Origin: Litorimonas sp.
GTDB lineage: Bacteria > Pseudomonadota > Alphaproteobacteria > Caulobacterales > Maricaulaceae
Assembly (NCBI GenBank): GCA_029936425.1
Contig: JAPYSU010000004.1
Span: 1 to 64,000 of the forward strand
Reading direction: 5' to 3'
DNA length: 64,000 nt
Every line of letters begins with the position of its first letter. Positions within the stretch are counted from its first letter, which is position 1. Shown here one piece after another: positions 32,138-41,584 of this stretch. The notes below the pieces were generated by a model. That model searched no databases. It worked only from the letters and a program-made list of their open reading frames with translations, and was not told where the DNA came from. A program made the position numbers and the translations under genes.

Positions 32138-33489
32138 GCCTCTGGACATCAAAAGATATCGCTCTTGCGACCGGCGGTACAGCGACGAAAGACTTTAGCG
32201 CCGAAGGCCTGTCGATCGATACACGGACCCTTAAAAGAGGCGATCTATTCGTCGCTTTGAAAAGCGAACGTGACGGACATGATTTTATTGCAAAAGCTAT
32301 GGAGGCCGGAGCGGTGGGCGCTCTCGCTGAAAAGCAAGTCGGCGATGCAAACACTGTCATTGTCGCGGACACGCAAAAAGCGCTTGAGGCGCTTGGCGCG
32401 GCCGGACGCGACCGATCAAATGCTCTGCGTATTGCAGTGACCGGAAGCGTCGGTAAAACTAGCATTAAAGAAGCCCTGGCGACCATTTTCTCTCAATTCG
32501 GAGAGACGCATAAGTCGCAGAAGTCTTTTAATAATCATCTGGGCGCGCCGATCACACTGGCCACTCTTCCGGCGGACGCTAAATTCGGTATTTTCGAGCT
32601 GGGCATGAACCATGCCGGAGAAATTTCCGCGCTGTCTAAGCAGGTCAAGCCGGACATTGCGCTCATCTCTAATGTGGTCAGCGTTCATCTGGCTCATTTC
32701 GACAGCGAAAAAGATATCGCCCGTGCCAAGGCGGAGATTATTGACGGGCTTTCCCCGGACGGCACACTCATCCTGAATGGCGATAATCCGCATACCGATT
32801 TTATAAAATCCCTCGCGGGCGAGCGATCTGTTCTGACGTTTGGCAAAGCGACAGGCTGTGACGTTCAAATCATCAAAACAGAAACTCATGCTGCAGGAGG
32901 AACGGTCACTTTGAAGGTCGCCGGCGAAGAGATAGAGGTGATTTTATCCGTTCCGGGCGAGCATTGGTTTAACAATGCGGCGGCGTGCTTGGCGGTGGCC
33001 AAAGTAGCGGGGCTGGATTTAACAAAAGCGGCAAAAGCCATGGCCGAAGTCGGGCCAGCACAAGGTCGTGGGGACAGCCATGCGCTGACCTTCAGCGGTA
33101 AATCCTTCACCTTGATAGATGAAAGCTATAATGCCAATCCGACGAGTATGCGGGCCGCGTTTGCGGCGGCCTCTTTACGTCCCGGCCGGAAAATCGCCGT
33201 TCTTGGGGATATGGGCGAATTGGGGCCGAAGGAGTTGGAATTTCACGCAGAGCTCGCAGAGCCTCTGGAAAAAGCCGGGTTTGAGCGCGTCATTTTAAAA
33301 GGCGAGTGTATGCGCGTTTTGCGCGGCGCGATTCCAAGAGTGATGCGCGGTGCGTGGGCGGACAGCGCCGAGGGCGTTTTCTCGGCTCTTGAAGACGAAA
33401 TAAAGGACGGGGACGTAGTTCTGGTCAAGGGATCCAACGCCGCGGGCCTAGGCGCGCTTGTTAAAAAGCTCAAAGAGGGGGCTCACTAA
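32134..33489 (+). CDS. murF: UDP-MurNAc-tripeptide:D-alanyl-D-alanine ligase
   Basis: Completes UDP-MurNAc-pentapeptide with D-Ala-D-Ala made by Ddl downstream. 451 residues. N-terminal SIDTRTLKRGDLFVALKSERDGHDF, ATP site TGSVGKTSIKEAL, then NNHLGAPITLATL, ELGMNHAGEISAL, and DESYNANPTSMRAAF. C-terminal Mur ligase domain ends with VLVKGSNAAGL. A methionine-free 1-bp junction with mraY (TAATG) indicates coupling. Full length, no anomalies. Confidence 0.97.
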   Translation: MSLWTSKDIALATGGTATKDFSAEGLSIDTRTLKRGDLFVALKSERDGHDFIAKAMEAGAVGALAEKQVGDANTVIVADTQKALEALGAAGRDRSNALRIAVTGSVGKTSIKEALATIFSQFGETHKSQKSFNNHLGAPITLATLPADAKFGIFELGMNHAGEISALSKQVKPDIALISNVVSVHLAHFDSEKDIARAKAEIIDGLSPDGTLILNGDNPHTDFIKSLAGERSVLTFGKATGCDVQIIKTETHAAGGTVTLKVAGEEIEVILSVPGEHWFNNAAACLAVAKVAGLDLTKAAKAMAEVGPAQGRGDSHALTFSGKSFTLIDESYNANPTSMRAAFAAASLRPGRKIAVLGDMGELGPKELEFHAELAEPLEKAGFERVILKGECMRVLRGAIPRVMRGAWADSAEGVFSALEDEIKDGDVVLVKGSNAAGLGALVKKLKEGAH

Positions 33490-34583
33490 TGCTTTACGAA
33501 TGGCTAGCGCCTCTGTCGGAAGAGTTTCAATTCTTCAATCTGTTTAATTATATCACCTTCCGCGTGGGCGGGGCTTTGATGACCTCGCTGATTATCGCCT
33601 TTATTATTGGCCCTCGTGCCATCAATTGGCTTCGATCCAAACAGGGGAAGGGCCAGCCTATTCGCGAAGACGGGCCGGAAGGTCATATTATTGCCAAAGC
33701 CGGCACCCCGACAATGGGCGGCTTGCTGATTATGCTCAGCGTGATCCCGTCCACGCTGCTCTGGGGTAATCTGGCCAGCCCTTTTCTTTGGACGGTTTTT
33801 CTGGTGACGGTCGGCTTTGGCGCGATCGGCTATTATGATGATTATCTGAAAGTCTCCCGCCAGACCCATAAAGGATTTTCCGGTAAAATTAGATTGCTGC
33901 TGGAATTCATTATTGCTGCTATCGCCGTCTGGGTTTTGACAATGTCCTTTCCCCAGGAAGGGACGTTCTCGACGGGCCTTGCCATTCCGCTATTGAAAAA
34001 CTTTACTATCAATCTCGGTGTGTTTTTCATTCCTTTCGGATGTCTTGTAATTGTCGGTTCTGCCAATGCGGTGAACCTGACGGATGGTTTGGACGGCCTT
34101 GCTATTGTTCCGGTGATGATTGCCTGTATGAGTCTTGCCTTTATCGCTTACCTCGTAGGGAATGCTATTTTCTCGGATTATCTTGGCGTTCCCTTTGTGC
34201 CGGGGAGTGCGGAAATAACGATTTTCCTCGGTGCGATTATTGGCGCCTCCTTAGGGTTTCTCTGGTTTAACGCCCCGCCTGCCATGGTGTTTATGGGCGA
34301 TACGGGCTCTCTCGCGCTTGGCGGCGCTTTGGGGACCACGGCGGTCGCGATTAAACACGAAATTGTTCTGGCGATTATTGGCGGTCTGTTCGTGCTCGAA
34401 GCCGTGTCTGTCATTGTTCAGGTGGCGTCGTTTAAACTGACAGGTAAACGCGTCTTCCGCATGGCCCCTATCCACCACCATTTCGAGAAAAAAGGCTGGG
34501 CCGAACCCACCATTGTTATTCGCTTCTGGATCATTGCCATTGTTTTGGCCCTGATCGGTCTTTCCACTCTGAAACTGCGCTAA
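33489..34583 (+). CDS. mraY: Phospho-MurNAc-pentapeptide transferase
   Basis: Integral membrane enzyme that transfers phospho-MurNAc-pentapeptide to undecaprenyl phosphate, forming lipid I. 364 residues with ten hydrophobic segments. Conserved cytoplasmic motifs are KAGTPTMGGLLI, the DDYLKV Asp pair, NAVNLTDGLDGLA, GDTGSLALGG and the PIHHHFEKKGW histidine loop. All catalytic aspartates and the HHH motif are present. Four bp separate it from murD. Confidence 0.97.
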   Translation: MLYEWLAPLSEEFQFFNLFNYITFRVGGALMTSLIIAFIIGPRAINWLRSKQGKGQPIREDGPEGHIIAKAGTPTMGGLLIMLSVIPSTLLWGNLASPFLWTVFLVTVGFGAIGYYDDYLKVSRQTHKGFSGKIRLLLEFIIAAIAVWVLTMSFPQEGTFSTGLAIPLLKNFTINLGVFFIPFGCLVIVGSANAVNLTDGLDGLAIVPVMIACMSLAFIAYLVGNAIFSDYLGVPFVPGSAEITIFLGAIIGASLGFLWFNAPPAMVFMGDTGSLALGGALGTTAVAIKHEIVLAIIGGLFVLEAVSVIVQVASFKLTGKRVFRMAPIHHHFEKKGWAEPTIVIRFWIIAIVLALIGLSTLKLR

Positions 34584-34587
34584 ATAT

Positions 34588-36042
34588 ATGATCAAGGCTT
34601 CTCAATTCGCAGGGCAAACTCTCGCCGTCTTCGGTCTCGGCCGGACGGGGATTACCGCGGCTCTGTCTTTACAGGCAGGGGGCGCGACTGTTCTGGCTTG
34701 GGATGACCGGGATGAGGGGCGTGAGGCCGCAGAAGAGAAGGGCGTGACACTCGGAGATTTGCAAAAAGCGGATTGGACAAAGATTGACGGTTTGGTCCTG
34801 TCTCCCGGTGTGCCTCACCACTTGCCGGAGCCTCACTGGTCGGCGGACCTTGCAAGGCAAGCTGATGTGCCGATTATCTGCGATATTGAAATCCTGGCCC
34901 GCGAAGTCGCGGCAGTGCCGGAAGGCAATCGTCCCAAGATTGTCGCAATTACGGGTACAAACGGAAAATCAACGACGACAGCGCTTATCGGGCACATACT
35001 GAACGAATGCGGTAAGGACGCCCAGATTGGCGGAAACATTGGACGCGGGGTTCTTGATCTCGACCGGATGCATTCCGGATCGTATTTTGTCATTGAACTT
35101 TCTTCCTATCAGTTAGAGCGCACATTTTCCCTCCGCGCCAATGCGGCCATTCATCTGAACCTCAGTCCCGATCATTTGGATCGTCACGGCGACATGGTGG
35201 GATATGGCGGCGCAAAAAAACGAATTTTCCTGAACCAGACGTCTGACGACACAGCCGTTATCGGGACAGATGATGAAGCCGGGAAAGCTCTACTTTGTGA
35301 AATGATTGCCCGAAAGTCGGCCCATGTTGTGCCAATTTCGGCCCGCCGCTCTATTGGCTCCGGTGTTTTTGTTTTGGGCGGAAAGCTGTTCTGTACGCAG
35401 GGTAAACGGGTAGAGGAAATTTGCGATCTTAAAAAAGCAAAGGCGCTTGAAGGTCAGCATAACTGGCAAAATGCGGCGGCGGCTTTTGCGGCGGTGCGGT
35501 CCCTGGGCCTTAAACCGCGGGATGTCGCCAAAGCCATATTGAGCTTTCCGGGCCTGTCCCACCGCATGGAAACTATCGGCACAGCCGGCAAAGTTCGTTT
35601 CGTCAATGACAGCAAAGCTACCAATGCCGATGCGGCGCAACAGGCTCTCAATAGTTATGACGAAATATTCTGGATCGCGGGCGGGGTTGCCAAGGACAAA
35701 GGTATTGAGCCGCTCTTACCGCTGATGAAAAATGTAAAAAAAGCCTATCTGATTGGCGAGTCGTCCAAACGTTTCAAACGTACTCTGGCAAAAGCGAATG
35801 TGGAGCATAAAGTGTCAGGCTATCTTCAAATGGCGGTATATTGCGCGACGAAGGACGCTCTGGAATCCGGCGCAACTCACCCCATCGTCTTACTGTCTCC
35901 CGCCTGTGCCAGTTTTGACCAGTTTGATAATTTCGAAGTGCGCGGCGAAGCTTTCCGTCAACATTCGCAGCAGATTATAGATCTGTTCGAAAACGAAATG
36001 AAAGCCAAGCGCGCGGGCGAGACAAAAGCGATGGCCTCATGA
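34588..36042 (+). CDS. murD: UDP-MurNAc-L-alanine:D-glutamate ligase
   Basis: Adds D-Glu as second residue of the stem peptide. 484 residues. N-terminal Rossmann motif LAVFGLGRTGITAALSL, ATP-binding ITGTNGKSTTTALIGHIL, ELSSYQLE, LSPDHLDRHG and the C-terminal SHRMETIGTAGKVRFVNDSKATNADAA. Slightly longer than E. coli MurD (438), mostly through the C-terminal tail ending KAKRAGETKAMAS. Overlaps ftsW by ATGA. Confidence 0.97.
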   Translation: MIKASQFAGQTLAVFGLGRTGITAALSLQAGGATVLAWDDRDEGREAAEEKGVTLGDLQKADWTKIDGLVLSPGVPHHLPEPHWSADLARQADVPIICDIEILAREVAAVPEGNRPKIVAITGTNGKSTTTALIGHILNECGKDAQIGGNIGRGVLDLDRMHSGSYFVIELSSYQLERTFSLRANAAIHLNLSPDHLDRHGDMVGYGGAKKRIFLNQTSDDTAVIGTDDEAGKALLCEMIARKSAHVVPISARRSIGSGVFVLGGKLFCTQGKRVEEICDLKKAKALEGQHNWQNAAAAFAAVRSLGLKPRDVAKAILSFPGLSHRMETIGTAGKVRFVNDSKATNADAAQQALNSYDEIFWIAGGVAKDKGIEPLLPLMKNVKKAYLIGESSKRFKRTLAKANVEHKVSGYLQMAVYCATKDALESGATHPIVLLSPACASFDQFDNFEVRGEAFRQHSQQIIDLFENEMKAKRAGETKAMAS

Positions 36043-37190
36043 CATTTCTGGGAGCCAGTAATCCGTTCGTTTCGCGCACGCACCGCACGCCGCTCGGCGA
36101 ATGGTGGCGCAGTGTGGATCAAATACAGTTGGGGATTCTTATTGTTCTGATTGGTGTAGGCCTCATTCTCTCCATGGCGGCGTCACCTGCCGCTACGGCG
36201 CGGCTTGATTATGCAAACCCCTTCTTCTTTCTCTATAGGCATGCCTTTTTTGCGATAGTTGGGTTGAGCGGCGCCGTTTTTATCTCTTTCATTGGGCCGA
36301 ATTGGGCGAGACGGTTAGGCGTAGTGACCTTGTTGGGCTCTATGGTTCTGCTCGCCGCGCTTCCTTATATCGGCTTCGAAGTGAAAGGCGCGGTGAGATG
36401 GATCAGTCTAGGAGCTTTTTCACTCCAGCCTTCCGAGTTCGCCAAGCCGGCTTTCATCGTCTTCGCCGCCTGGATGTTTTCTGTGCGAAAAAGAGATCCA
36501 AACGTGCCTTCGGTCATAATTGTCTTTGCGATTTATTTCATCTTGATCGCAATGCTGATTACGCAGCCTGATTTCGGGCAGTCTTTTCTGATTACTTTGG
36601 GTTTTGCGGCGGTGTTCTTTTTTGCCGGTTTATCTCTGGGCTGGCTCTTGGCCCTTATGGGTTTGTCGCTGCTCGGCGCGGCGGCGGCTTATATGGCTTT
36701 ACCGCATGTGCGCGACCGCGTCACAGCTTTCATGTCGCCGGACTCCGCCGACAGCTATCAGACTGACAAAGCCTTGGAAGCGATTGCCAATGGCGGTTTG
36801 CTTGGCCGCGGCCCCGGAGAAGGGGCGATTAAATACAGCCTGCCCGATGGCCATACGGATTTCATCTTCGCCGTCACGGTGGAAGAGTTTGGATTTCTGA
36901 TTTCGGTTGTGCTGATTGTTCTGCTCGCCACATTTGTTATCCGCGCTTACCGAAGCGCTCTGCGGCTAAACGATTATTTCTCGCAGCTTGCCGTCGCCGG
37001 ACTGGCCACACTCGTCGGGATGCAAATGGTCATCAATCTATTCGTTAATCTGAACATGGCGCCGTCCAAAGGGATGACTTTACCCTTTATTTCATATGGA
37101 GGGTCATCCTTACTTTCCCTCTGTTTTACGGCTGGCCTCATTCTGGCTTTCACGGCGAAACGGCCGGGCGCTTACGGATATGGAAGCTAG
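36039..37190 (+). CDS. ftsW: Septal peptidoglycan polymerase FtsW (SEDS)
   Basis: SEDS-family glycosyltransferase that polymerises lipid II at the division site, working with FtsI. 383 residues with ten membrane helices. Key motifs are GAVRWISLGAFSLQPSEFAKPAFIVFAAWM, LLIxQPDFGQ-type ITQPDFGQSFLI, the SDGHTDFIFAVTVEEFG-like segment PDGHTDFIFAVTVEEFGF with the essential Asp region, and SKGMTLPFISYGGSSLL. Followed after 3 bp by murG. Confidence 0.97.
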   Translation: MTFLGASNPFVSRTHRTPLGEWWRSVDQIQLGILIVLIGVGLILSMAASPAATARLDYANPFFFLYRHAFFAIVGLSGAVFISFIGPNWARRLGVVTLLGSMVLLAALPYIGFEVKGAVRWISLGAFSLQPSEFAKPAFIVFAAWMFSVRKRDPNVPSVIIVFAIYFILIAMLITQPDFGQSFLITLGFAAVFFFAGLSLGWLLALMGLSLLGAAAAYMALPHVRDRVTAFMSPDSADSYQTDKALEAIANGGLLGRGPGEGAIKYSLPDGHTDFIFAVTVEEFGFLISVVLIVLLATFVIRAYRSALRLNDYFSQLAVAGLATLVGMQMVINLFVNLNMAPSKGMTLPFISYGGSSLLSLCFTAGLILAFTAKRPGAYGYGS

Positions 37191-37193
37191 CGC

Positions 37194-38282
37194 GTGCCTC
37201 AGAAAGGCAAAAAGCTTTTAATGGCGGCAGGCGGAACGGGCGGGCATATGTTCCCCGCGCAAGCGCTGGCTGAAATTCTCAAAGCTGACGGCTGGGACAT
37301 CGCGCTTATGACTGATGCGCGGGGTCAGAAACATGCGGGCCGAATCCCGGCTGATCCTATAATTGAGGTCAAAGCGGCAAGCCTTTCTCCGCGAAAACCG
37401 ATTGCCGCCGTTAAAGGCGTGGTCTCCCTCACGCAAGGCGTGATGCAGGCGAGACAATTCATTCGTCAATGGAAGCCGGATATTGTCGTCGGCTTTGGCG
37501 GCTATCCGGCTTTTCCCGCCATGCGGGCCGCGCAGGGGCTGGGCCTTCCGACCGTTATTCATGAACAGAACGCGTATCTGGGGCGAGTGAACCGCGTTTT
37601 CGCCAAAAAGGCCTTATGTGTCGCGTCCGGGTTTGAGGATTTGCAAAAGCTGCCGAAGCAAGCCGTGCACCGCCCAATAGGTAATCCGCTCCGGGACCAG
37701 ATTATCAAGGCCGTGCCAAAAACTTATAAGCCGCCGAAGACCCGTATAAACCTGCTCATCGTCGGCGGAAGCCTTGGGGCAAGGATAATCAGCGAGGTCA
37801 TGCCGAAGGCAATTGCGGGGCTGCCGGAAAGCCTCCGCGATAAACTGCACGTAACGCAACAAACCCTCCCGGACTATCAGGACGCCGCCAAAGCGATTTA
37901 CGAAGGGGCGGGAGTGAGTGCCATGTGTGAGACTTTCTTTTCAGACATCGAGACACATCTGGCGCAGGCCCATTATATAATCGGCCGCGCCGGGGCCGGA
38001 TCTGTGTCTGAAATAGCGGTGATGGGAAAGCCCAGCCTGCTGGTTCCGCTTGCTATTGCGATGGATGACCACCAAACGGCCAATGCAAAGTCACTTCAGC
38101 GCCTTGGCGCTGCCGATATTCTGCCCGAATCCGAGTTTACGCCAGAGCGTGTAAAAACTATCCTGGAGGAACGGCTCAGTGATTCGACCTGGCTTAAAAC
38201 CGCAGCAGACGCCGCCCGATCCGTTGGGAAGCCGCACGCCGCAACCGATCTCGCGGCGATGGTGTCTGCCTTCGCCGATTAA
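37194..38282 (+). CDS. murG: UDP-GlcNAc:lipid I GlcNAc transferase MurG
   Basis: Membrane-associated GT28 enzyme that makes lipid II. 362 residues from a GTG start with GGAAG upstream. N-terminal GGTGGHMFPAQALAE, then VVGFGGYPAFPAMRAA, IHEQNAYLGRVNR, GNPLRDQI, IVGGSLGARI and the UDP-GlcNAc site IGRAGAGSVSEIAVMGKPSLLVPL. All three G-loops are intact. 43 bp precede murC, the only non-overlapping gap of note between mraZ and ftsA. Confidence 0.97.
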   Translation: MPQKGKKLLMAAGGTGGHMFPAQALAEILKADGWDIALMTDARGQKHAGRIPADPIIEVKAASLSPRKPIAAVKGVVSLTQGVMQARQFIRQWKPDIVVGFGGYPAFPAMRAAQGLGLPTVIHEQNAYLGRVNRVFAKKALCVASGFEDLQKLPKQAVHRPIGNPLRDQIIKAVPKTYKPPKTRINLLIVGGSLGARIISEVMPKAIAGLPESLRDKLHVTQQTLPDYQDAAKAIYEGAGVSAMCETFFSDIETHLAQAHYIIGRAGAGSVSEIAVMGKPSLLVPLAIAMDDHQTANAKSLQRLGAADILPESEFTPERVKTILEERLSDSTWLKTAADAARSVGKPHAATDLAAMVSAFAD

Positions 38283-38325
38283 TGACAGACCCGGAACAGC
38301 CGGGGGCGAAAAGAAGAGGCAGACC

Positions 38326-39753
38326 ATGCCCCAACCCGATTTAAAACAACAATCTCTTGCCACCAAAGTGCCTTTTGACGTCGGTCCGATACATTTCGTC
38401 GGCATAGGCGGCATCGGCATGAGCGGTATTGCCGAAGTGCTTCTAAATCTGGGGTATCAGGTTCAGGGGTCTGACATGCGCGAAAGCGCAAATACTGAAC
38501 GACTTCGCAAACTCGGCGCGGAAATATTTATTGGGCAGAAAGAAGGCCAGGTTGAAGGGGCGGGTGCAATCGTTCTGTCTTCCGCGATCAAGAAAGACAA
38601 TCCCGAATTGATTGAGGCCCGCGCCAAATCTATTCCCGTCGTGCGCCGCGCCGAAATGCTGGCCGAGTTAATGCGTCTGAAATGGGCTATTGCCGTGGGC
38701 GGCACTCACGGGAAGACAACGACTACCACAATGATTGCGGCTCTCTTAGAGGGTGGCGGGCTAGACCCAACGGTTATCAATGGCGGTATCATCAATGCTT
38801 ACGGCTCAAATGCGAAGCTCGGACTTGGCGACTGGATGGTGGTCGAGGCGGATGAGAGCGATGGCTCCTTTCTGAAGCTCTTCCCGACTGTGGCGATCAT
38901 TACCAATATTGATCCAGAGCATATGGAACATTACGGCGATTTCGATACGCTTCGAAAAGCATTTCATACTTTTGTTGAAAACCTGCCTTTCTACGGGTTT
39001 TCGGTTCTCTGTATCGACCACGCCGAAGTTCAGGCACTGGTCAGCAAAGTCTCTGATCGCCGCGTGATCACCTACGGATTCAATCCTCAGGCCGACGTCC
39101 GCGCTGAAAATTTGCATTTAGAGCCGACGGGGTCGCGTTTTGATGTTGTCTTTACGACGGGCGATCAAGAGGAGGCCTGGAGAGGCTTGTTCCTGCCGAT
39201 GGCCGGTAAACATAATACGCAGAATGTTCTCTCCGCCATTGCCGTTGCAAGGGAGCTTGGTCTGAACGAGGCGCAGGTTCGCGCTGGTCTCGAAAGCTTT
39301 GGCGGGGTGAAGCGCCGTTTTACCAAAGTCGGGGAATGGGAAGGCGTCACTATTATTGATGATTATGGTCATCACCCGGTGGAAATTTCCGCTGTTCTCC
39401 AAGCGGCGCGTCAGGTGACAAAGGGGCGGGTTCACGCCGTGGTGCAGCCGCATCGTTATTCCCGTCTGTCTCATCACTTCGAAGAATTCTCGACCTGTTT
39501 TAACGATGCGGACCGGGTGTTTGTCACCGATGTTTACGCCGCCGGGGAAGAGCCTATTGAAGGCATTAGCGGTCCGGACCTGGCCAAAAGCCTGACCTCC
39601 CACGGCCACAAAAATGTGTCTTTGACGGCTAAAAAGACTCTTGCGGCTGACTTAAAACCCCACGTAAAAAGCGGCGATCTCGTCGTATGCCTCGGAGCCG
39701 GCGATATCACCTATTGGGCGGCAGATCTGGCCAAGGATTTGGAAAGCGCTTGA
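38326..39753 (+). CDS. murC: UDP-MurNAc:L-alanine ligase
   Basis: First amino-acid addition to UDP-MurNAc. 475 residues starting MPQPDLKQQ, with AAGAAGAGG upstream; the frame opens further upstream inside murG but lacks family similarity there. Motifs are HFVGIGGIGMSGIAEVL, ATP site VGGTHGKTTTTTMIAALL, VEADESDGSF, NIDPEHMEHYG, and DDYGHHPVEISAVL with the HPTE-type histidines. Stop and murB start share one base (TGATG). Confidence 0.97.
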   Translation: MPQPDLKQQSLATKVPFDVGPIHFVGIGGIGMSGIAEVLLNLGYQVQGSDMRESANTERLRKLGAEIFIGQKEGQVEGAGAIVLSSAIKKDNPELIEARAKSIPVVRRAEMLAELMRLKWAIAVGGTHGKTTTTTMIAALLEGGGLDPTVINGGIINAYGSNAKLGLGDWMVVEADESDGSFLKLFPTVAIITNIDPEHMEHYGDFDTLRKAFHTFVENLPFYGFSVLCIDHAEVQALVSKVSDRRVITYGFNPQADVRAENLHLEPTGSRFDVVFTTGDQEEAWRGLFLPMAGKHNTQNVLSAIAVARELGLNEAQVRAGLESFGGVKRRFTKVGEWEGVTIIDDYGHHPVEISAVLQAARQVTKGRVHAVVQPHRYSRLSHHFEEFSTCFNDADRVFVTDVYAAGEEPIEGISGPDLAKSLTSHGHKNVSLTAKKTLAADLKPHVKSGDLVVCLGAGDITYWAADLAKDLESA

Positions 39754-40664
39754 TGTCACTCCTAGAACGCCTCCCGTTGGTCAGAGGGTCGCTGAAAGCG
39801 GATGTCTCACTCGCGCCTTATAGCTGGCTGCGCGTTGGCGGCCCGGCGGAAGCTTTCTTCATTCCAAAAGATGAAGCGGACTTAGCGCATTTTCTCTCTT
39901 CCACCCCGGACGATATCCCGGTTCAAGTGCTGGGCGTCGCCTCGAATACGCTGATACGTGACGGCGGCGTTAAAGGGGTTGTCATTCGCCTGGGGCCGGC
40001 CTTTGCGAAAATTACCGCTGAAGGAGACCGCCTAACTGCGGGGGCGGCGGCTTTGGATAATAAAGTGGCGAAAGAGGCCGCTAAAGCAGGTATTACCGGA
40101 TTGGAGTTTTACGCAGGCATTCCCGGCACGATTGGCGGCGCGCTTCGCATGAATGCGGGATGTTATGGCGGCGAGACGAAAGACGTCTTGGTCGAAGCGG
40201 TCGCCCTTGACCGCCGCGGCCGTCGCCAGATCATGCCTTTGGCCGAGTTCAATTACCGGTACCGCGGAAGTGACGCGCCTGATGGTTTGATTTTCACCCA
40301 AGCTGTTTTTCAAGGTAAGGTAGATGCGCCGGAAGATATCATGGCGCGCATCAATGACATCACGTCACGACGAGAGGAGAGCCAACCCATTCGAGAAAAA
40401 ACAGGCGGTTCAACCTTCAAAAACCCTGATCCCGAACAGTCCGGCGGGCGAGGGGCCTGGCAGGTAATTGACGCCGCAGGCGGGCGGGGCTTTCAAGTCG
40501 GCGGCGCGCAGATGAGCGAGAAGCACTGCAACTTTATGATTAATACCGGCGACGCAACAGCCGCCGATTTGGAAATCCTCGGCGAAACCATCCGGGACAA
40601 GGTTCGTGCGAGTGAAGGCGTTATGCTGGACTGGGAAATCAAACGAATTGGAGTTCCCTCATGA
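39753..40664 (+). CDS. murB: UDP-N-acetylenolpyruvoylglucosamine reductase
   Basis: FAD/NADPH enzyme that reduces UDP-GlcNAc-enolpyruvate to UDP-MurNAc. 303 residues from MSLLERLPLVRG. FAD-binding motifs NTLIRDGGVKGVVIRLG and FYAGIPGTIGGALRMNAGCYGGE, catalytic REEKTGGSTFKNP-like REKTGGSTFKNP with the proton-donating serine, and SEKHCNFMINTG. The order murC-murB-ddl is the alphaproteobacterial one. Overlaps ddl by ATGA. Confidence 0.96.
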   Translation: MSLLERLPLVRGSLKADVSLAPYSWLRVGGPAEAFFIPKDEADLAHFLSSTPDDIPVQVLGVASNTLIRDGGVKGVVIRLGPAFAKITAEGDRLTAGAAALDNKVAKEAAKAGITGLEFYAGIPGTIGGALRMNAGCYGGETKDVLVEAVALDRRGRRQIMPLAEFNYRYRGSDAPDGLIFTQAVFQGKVDAPEDIMARINDITSRREESQPIREKTGGSTFKNPDPEQSGGRGAWQVIDAAGGRGFQVGGAQMSEKHCNFMINTGDATAADLEILGETIRDKVRASEGVMLDWEIKRIGVPS

Positions 40665-41584
40665 AAGTCGCCGTGCTCAAGGGCGGAATTTCGTCTGAAC
40701 GGGAAGTCTCTCTCGTCTCCGGTGAAGAATGCGCCAAAGCGCTCCGGTCCTGCGGATATGATGTGGCCGAGATTGACGTTACCCGCGATTTATGGATTCA
40801 GCTGGAAGAGGCCGGCCCTGACGTGATTTTCAATGCGCTTCACGGGGACTGGGGCGAAGATGGCCGGGTTCAGGGCGTGCTCGATATGTATGGCAAACCC
40901 TATACCCATTCCGGCGTCATGGCCTCTGCTTTGGCGATGGATAAGCATCGCGCCAAACATATCCTGAAAGCGGTTGGCATAACCGTTGCGCAGGGCGGAT
41001 TATATGATCGCATCGCGGTGTCCAAGTCGCATCCGATGAAGCCGCCTTATGTGGTAAAACCCAACGGGCAGGGCTCTTCCAAATCGGTTTATATTATTCA
41101 AGACGACAACTCCAATATGTCGGCTGCCATCGCCGATGACAAGGAAATGGGTGATGAGGTCATTGTCGAAGCTTTTATACCGGGCCGCGAATTAACGGTG
41201 ACCGTGATGGCAGACCGCGCCTTGGCGGTAACGGAAATCATCCCCCAGACAGACTGGTATGACTATGAGGCAAAATACGCAAAGGGCGGATCGGTACATG
41301 TGGTCCCAGCCGATATTCCACATGAAGCGACCCAGCTTTGTCTGAAATGGGCGGTCGAGGCCCATAAAGCGCTAGGCTGCCGCGGCGTTACGCGTTCCGA
41401 CTTCAGATTTAATGAAAAAAATACAGCTTCCGGCGACATAGTAAACAAAATCGTAATGCTTGAACTTAATACTCAACCCGGAATGACTCCGACATCTCTG
41501 GCCCCGGAACAGGCGGCCCATGTCGGAATAGATTTTGAACAGCTTTGCCGCTGGTTGGTTGAGGACGCTACATGGCCCAGATGA
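40661..41584 (+). CDS. ddl: D-alanine:D-alanine ligase
   Basis: ATP-grasp enzyme that supplies D-Ala-D-Ala to MurF. 307 residues. N-terminal GGISSEREVSLVSG, NALHGDWGEDGRVQGVLD, SGVMASALAMDKHRAK, then ATP-grasp motifs VVKPNGQGSSKSVYI, VEAFIPGRELTVTVM, and the metal-binding MLELNTQPGMTPTSLAPEQA. The serine and tyrosine of the D-Ala-specific pocket appear normal. The ftsQ start lies 12 bp before its stop. Confidence 0.97.
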   Translation: MKVAVLKGGISSEREVSLVSGEECAKALRSCGYDVAEIDVTRDLWIQLEEAGPDVIFNALHGDWGEDGRVQGVLDMYGKPYTHSGVMASALAMDKHRAKHILKAVGITVAQGGLYDRIAVSKSHPMKPPYVVKPNGQGSSKSVYIIQDDNSNMSAAIADDKEMGDEVIVEAFIPGRELTVTVMADRALAVTEIIPQTDWYDYEAKYAKGGSVHVVPADIPHEATQLCLKWAVEAHKALGCRGVTRSDFRFNEKNTASGDIVNKIVMLELNTQPGMTPTSLAPEQAAHVGIDFEQLCRWLVEDATWPR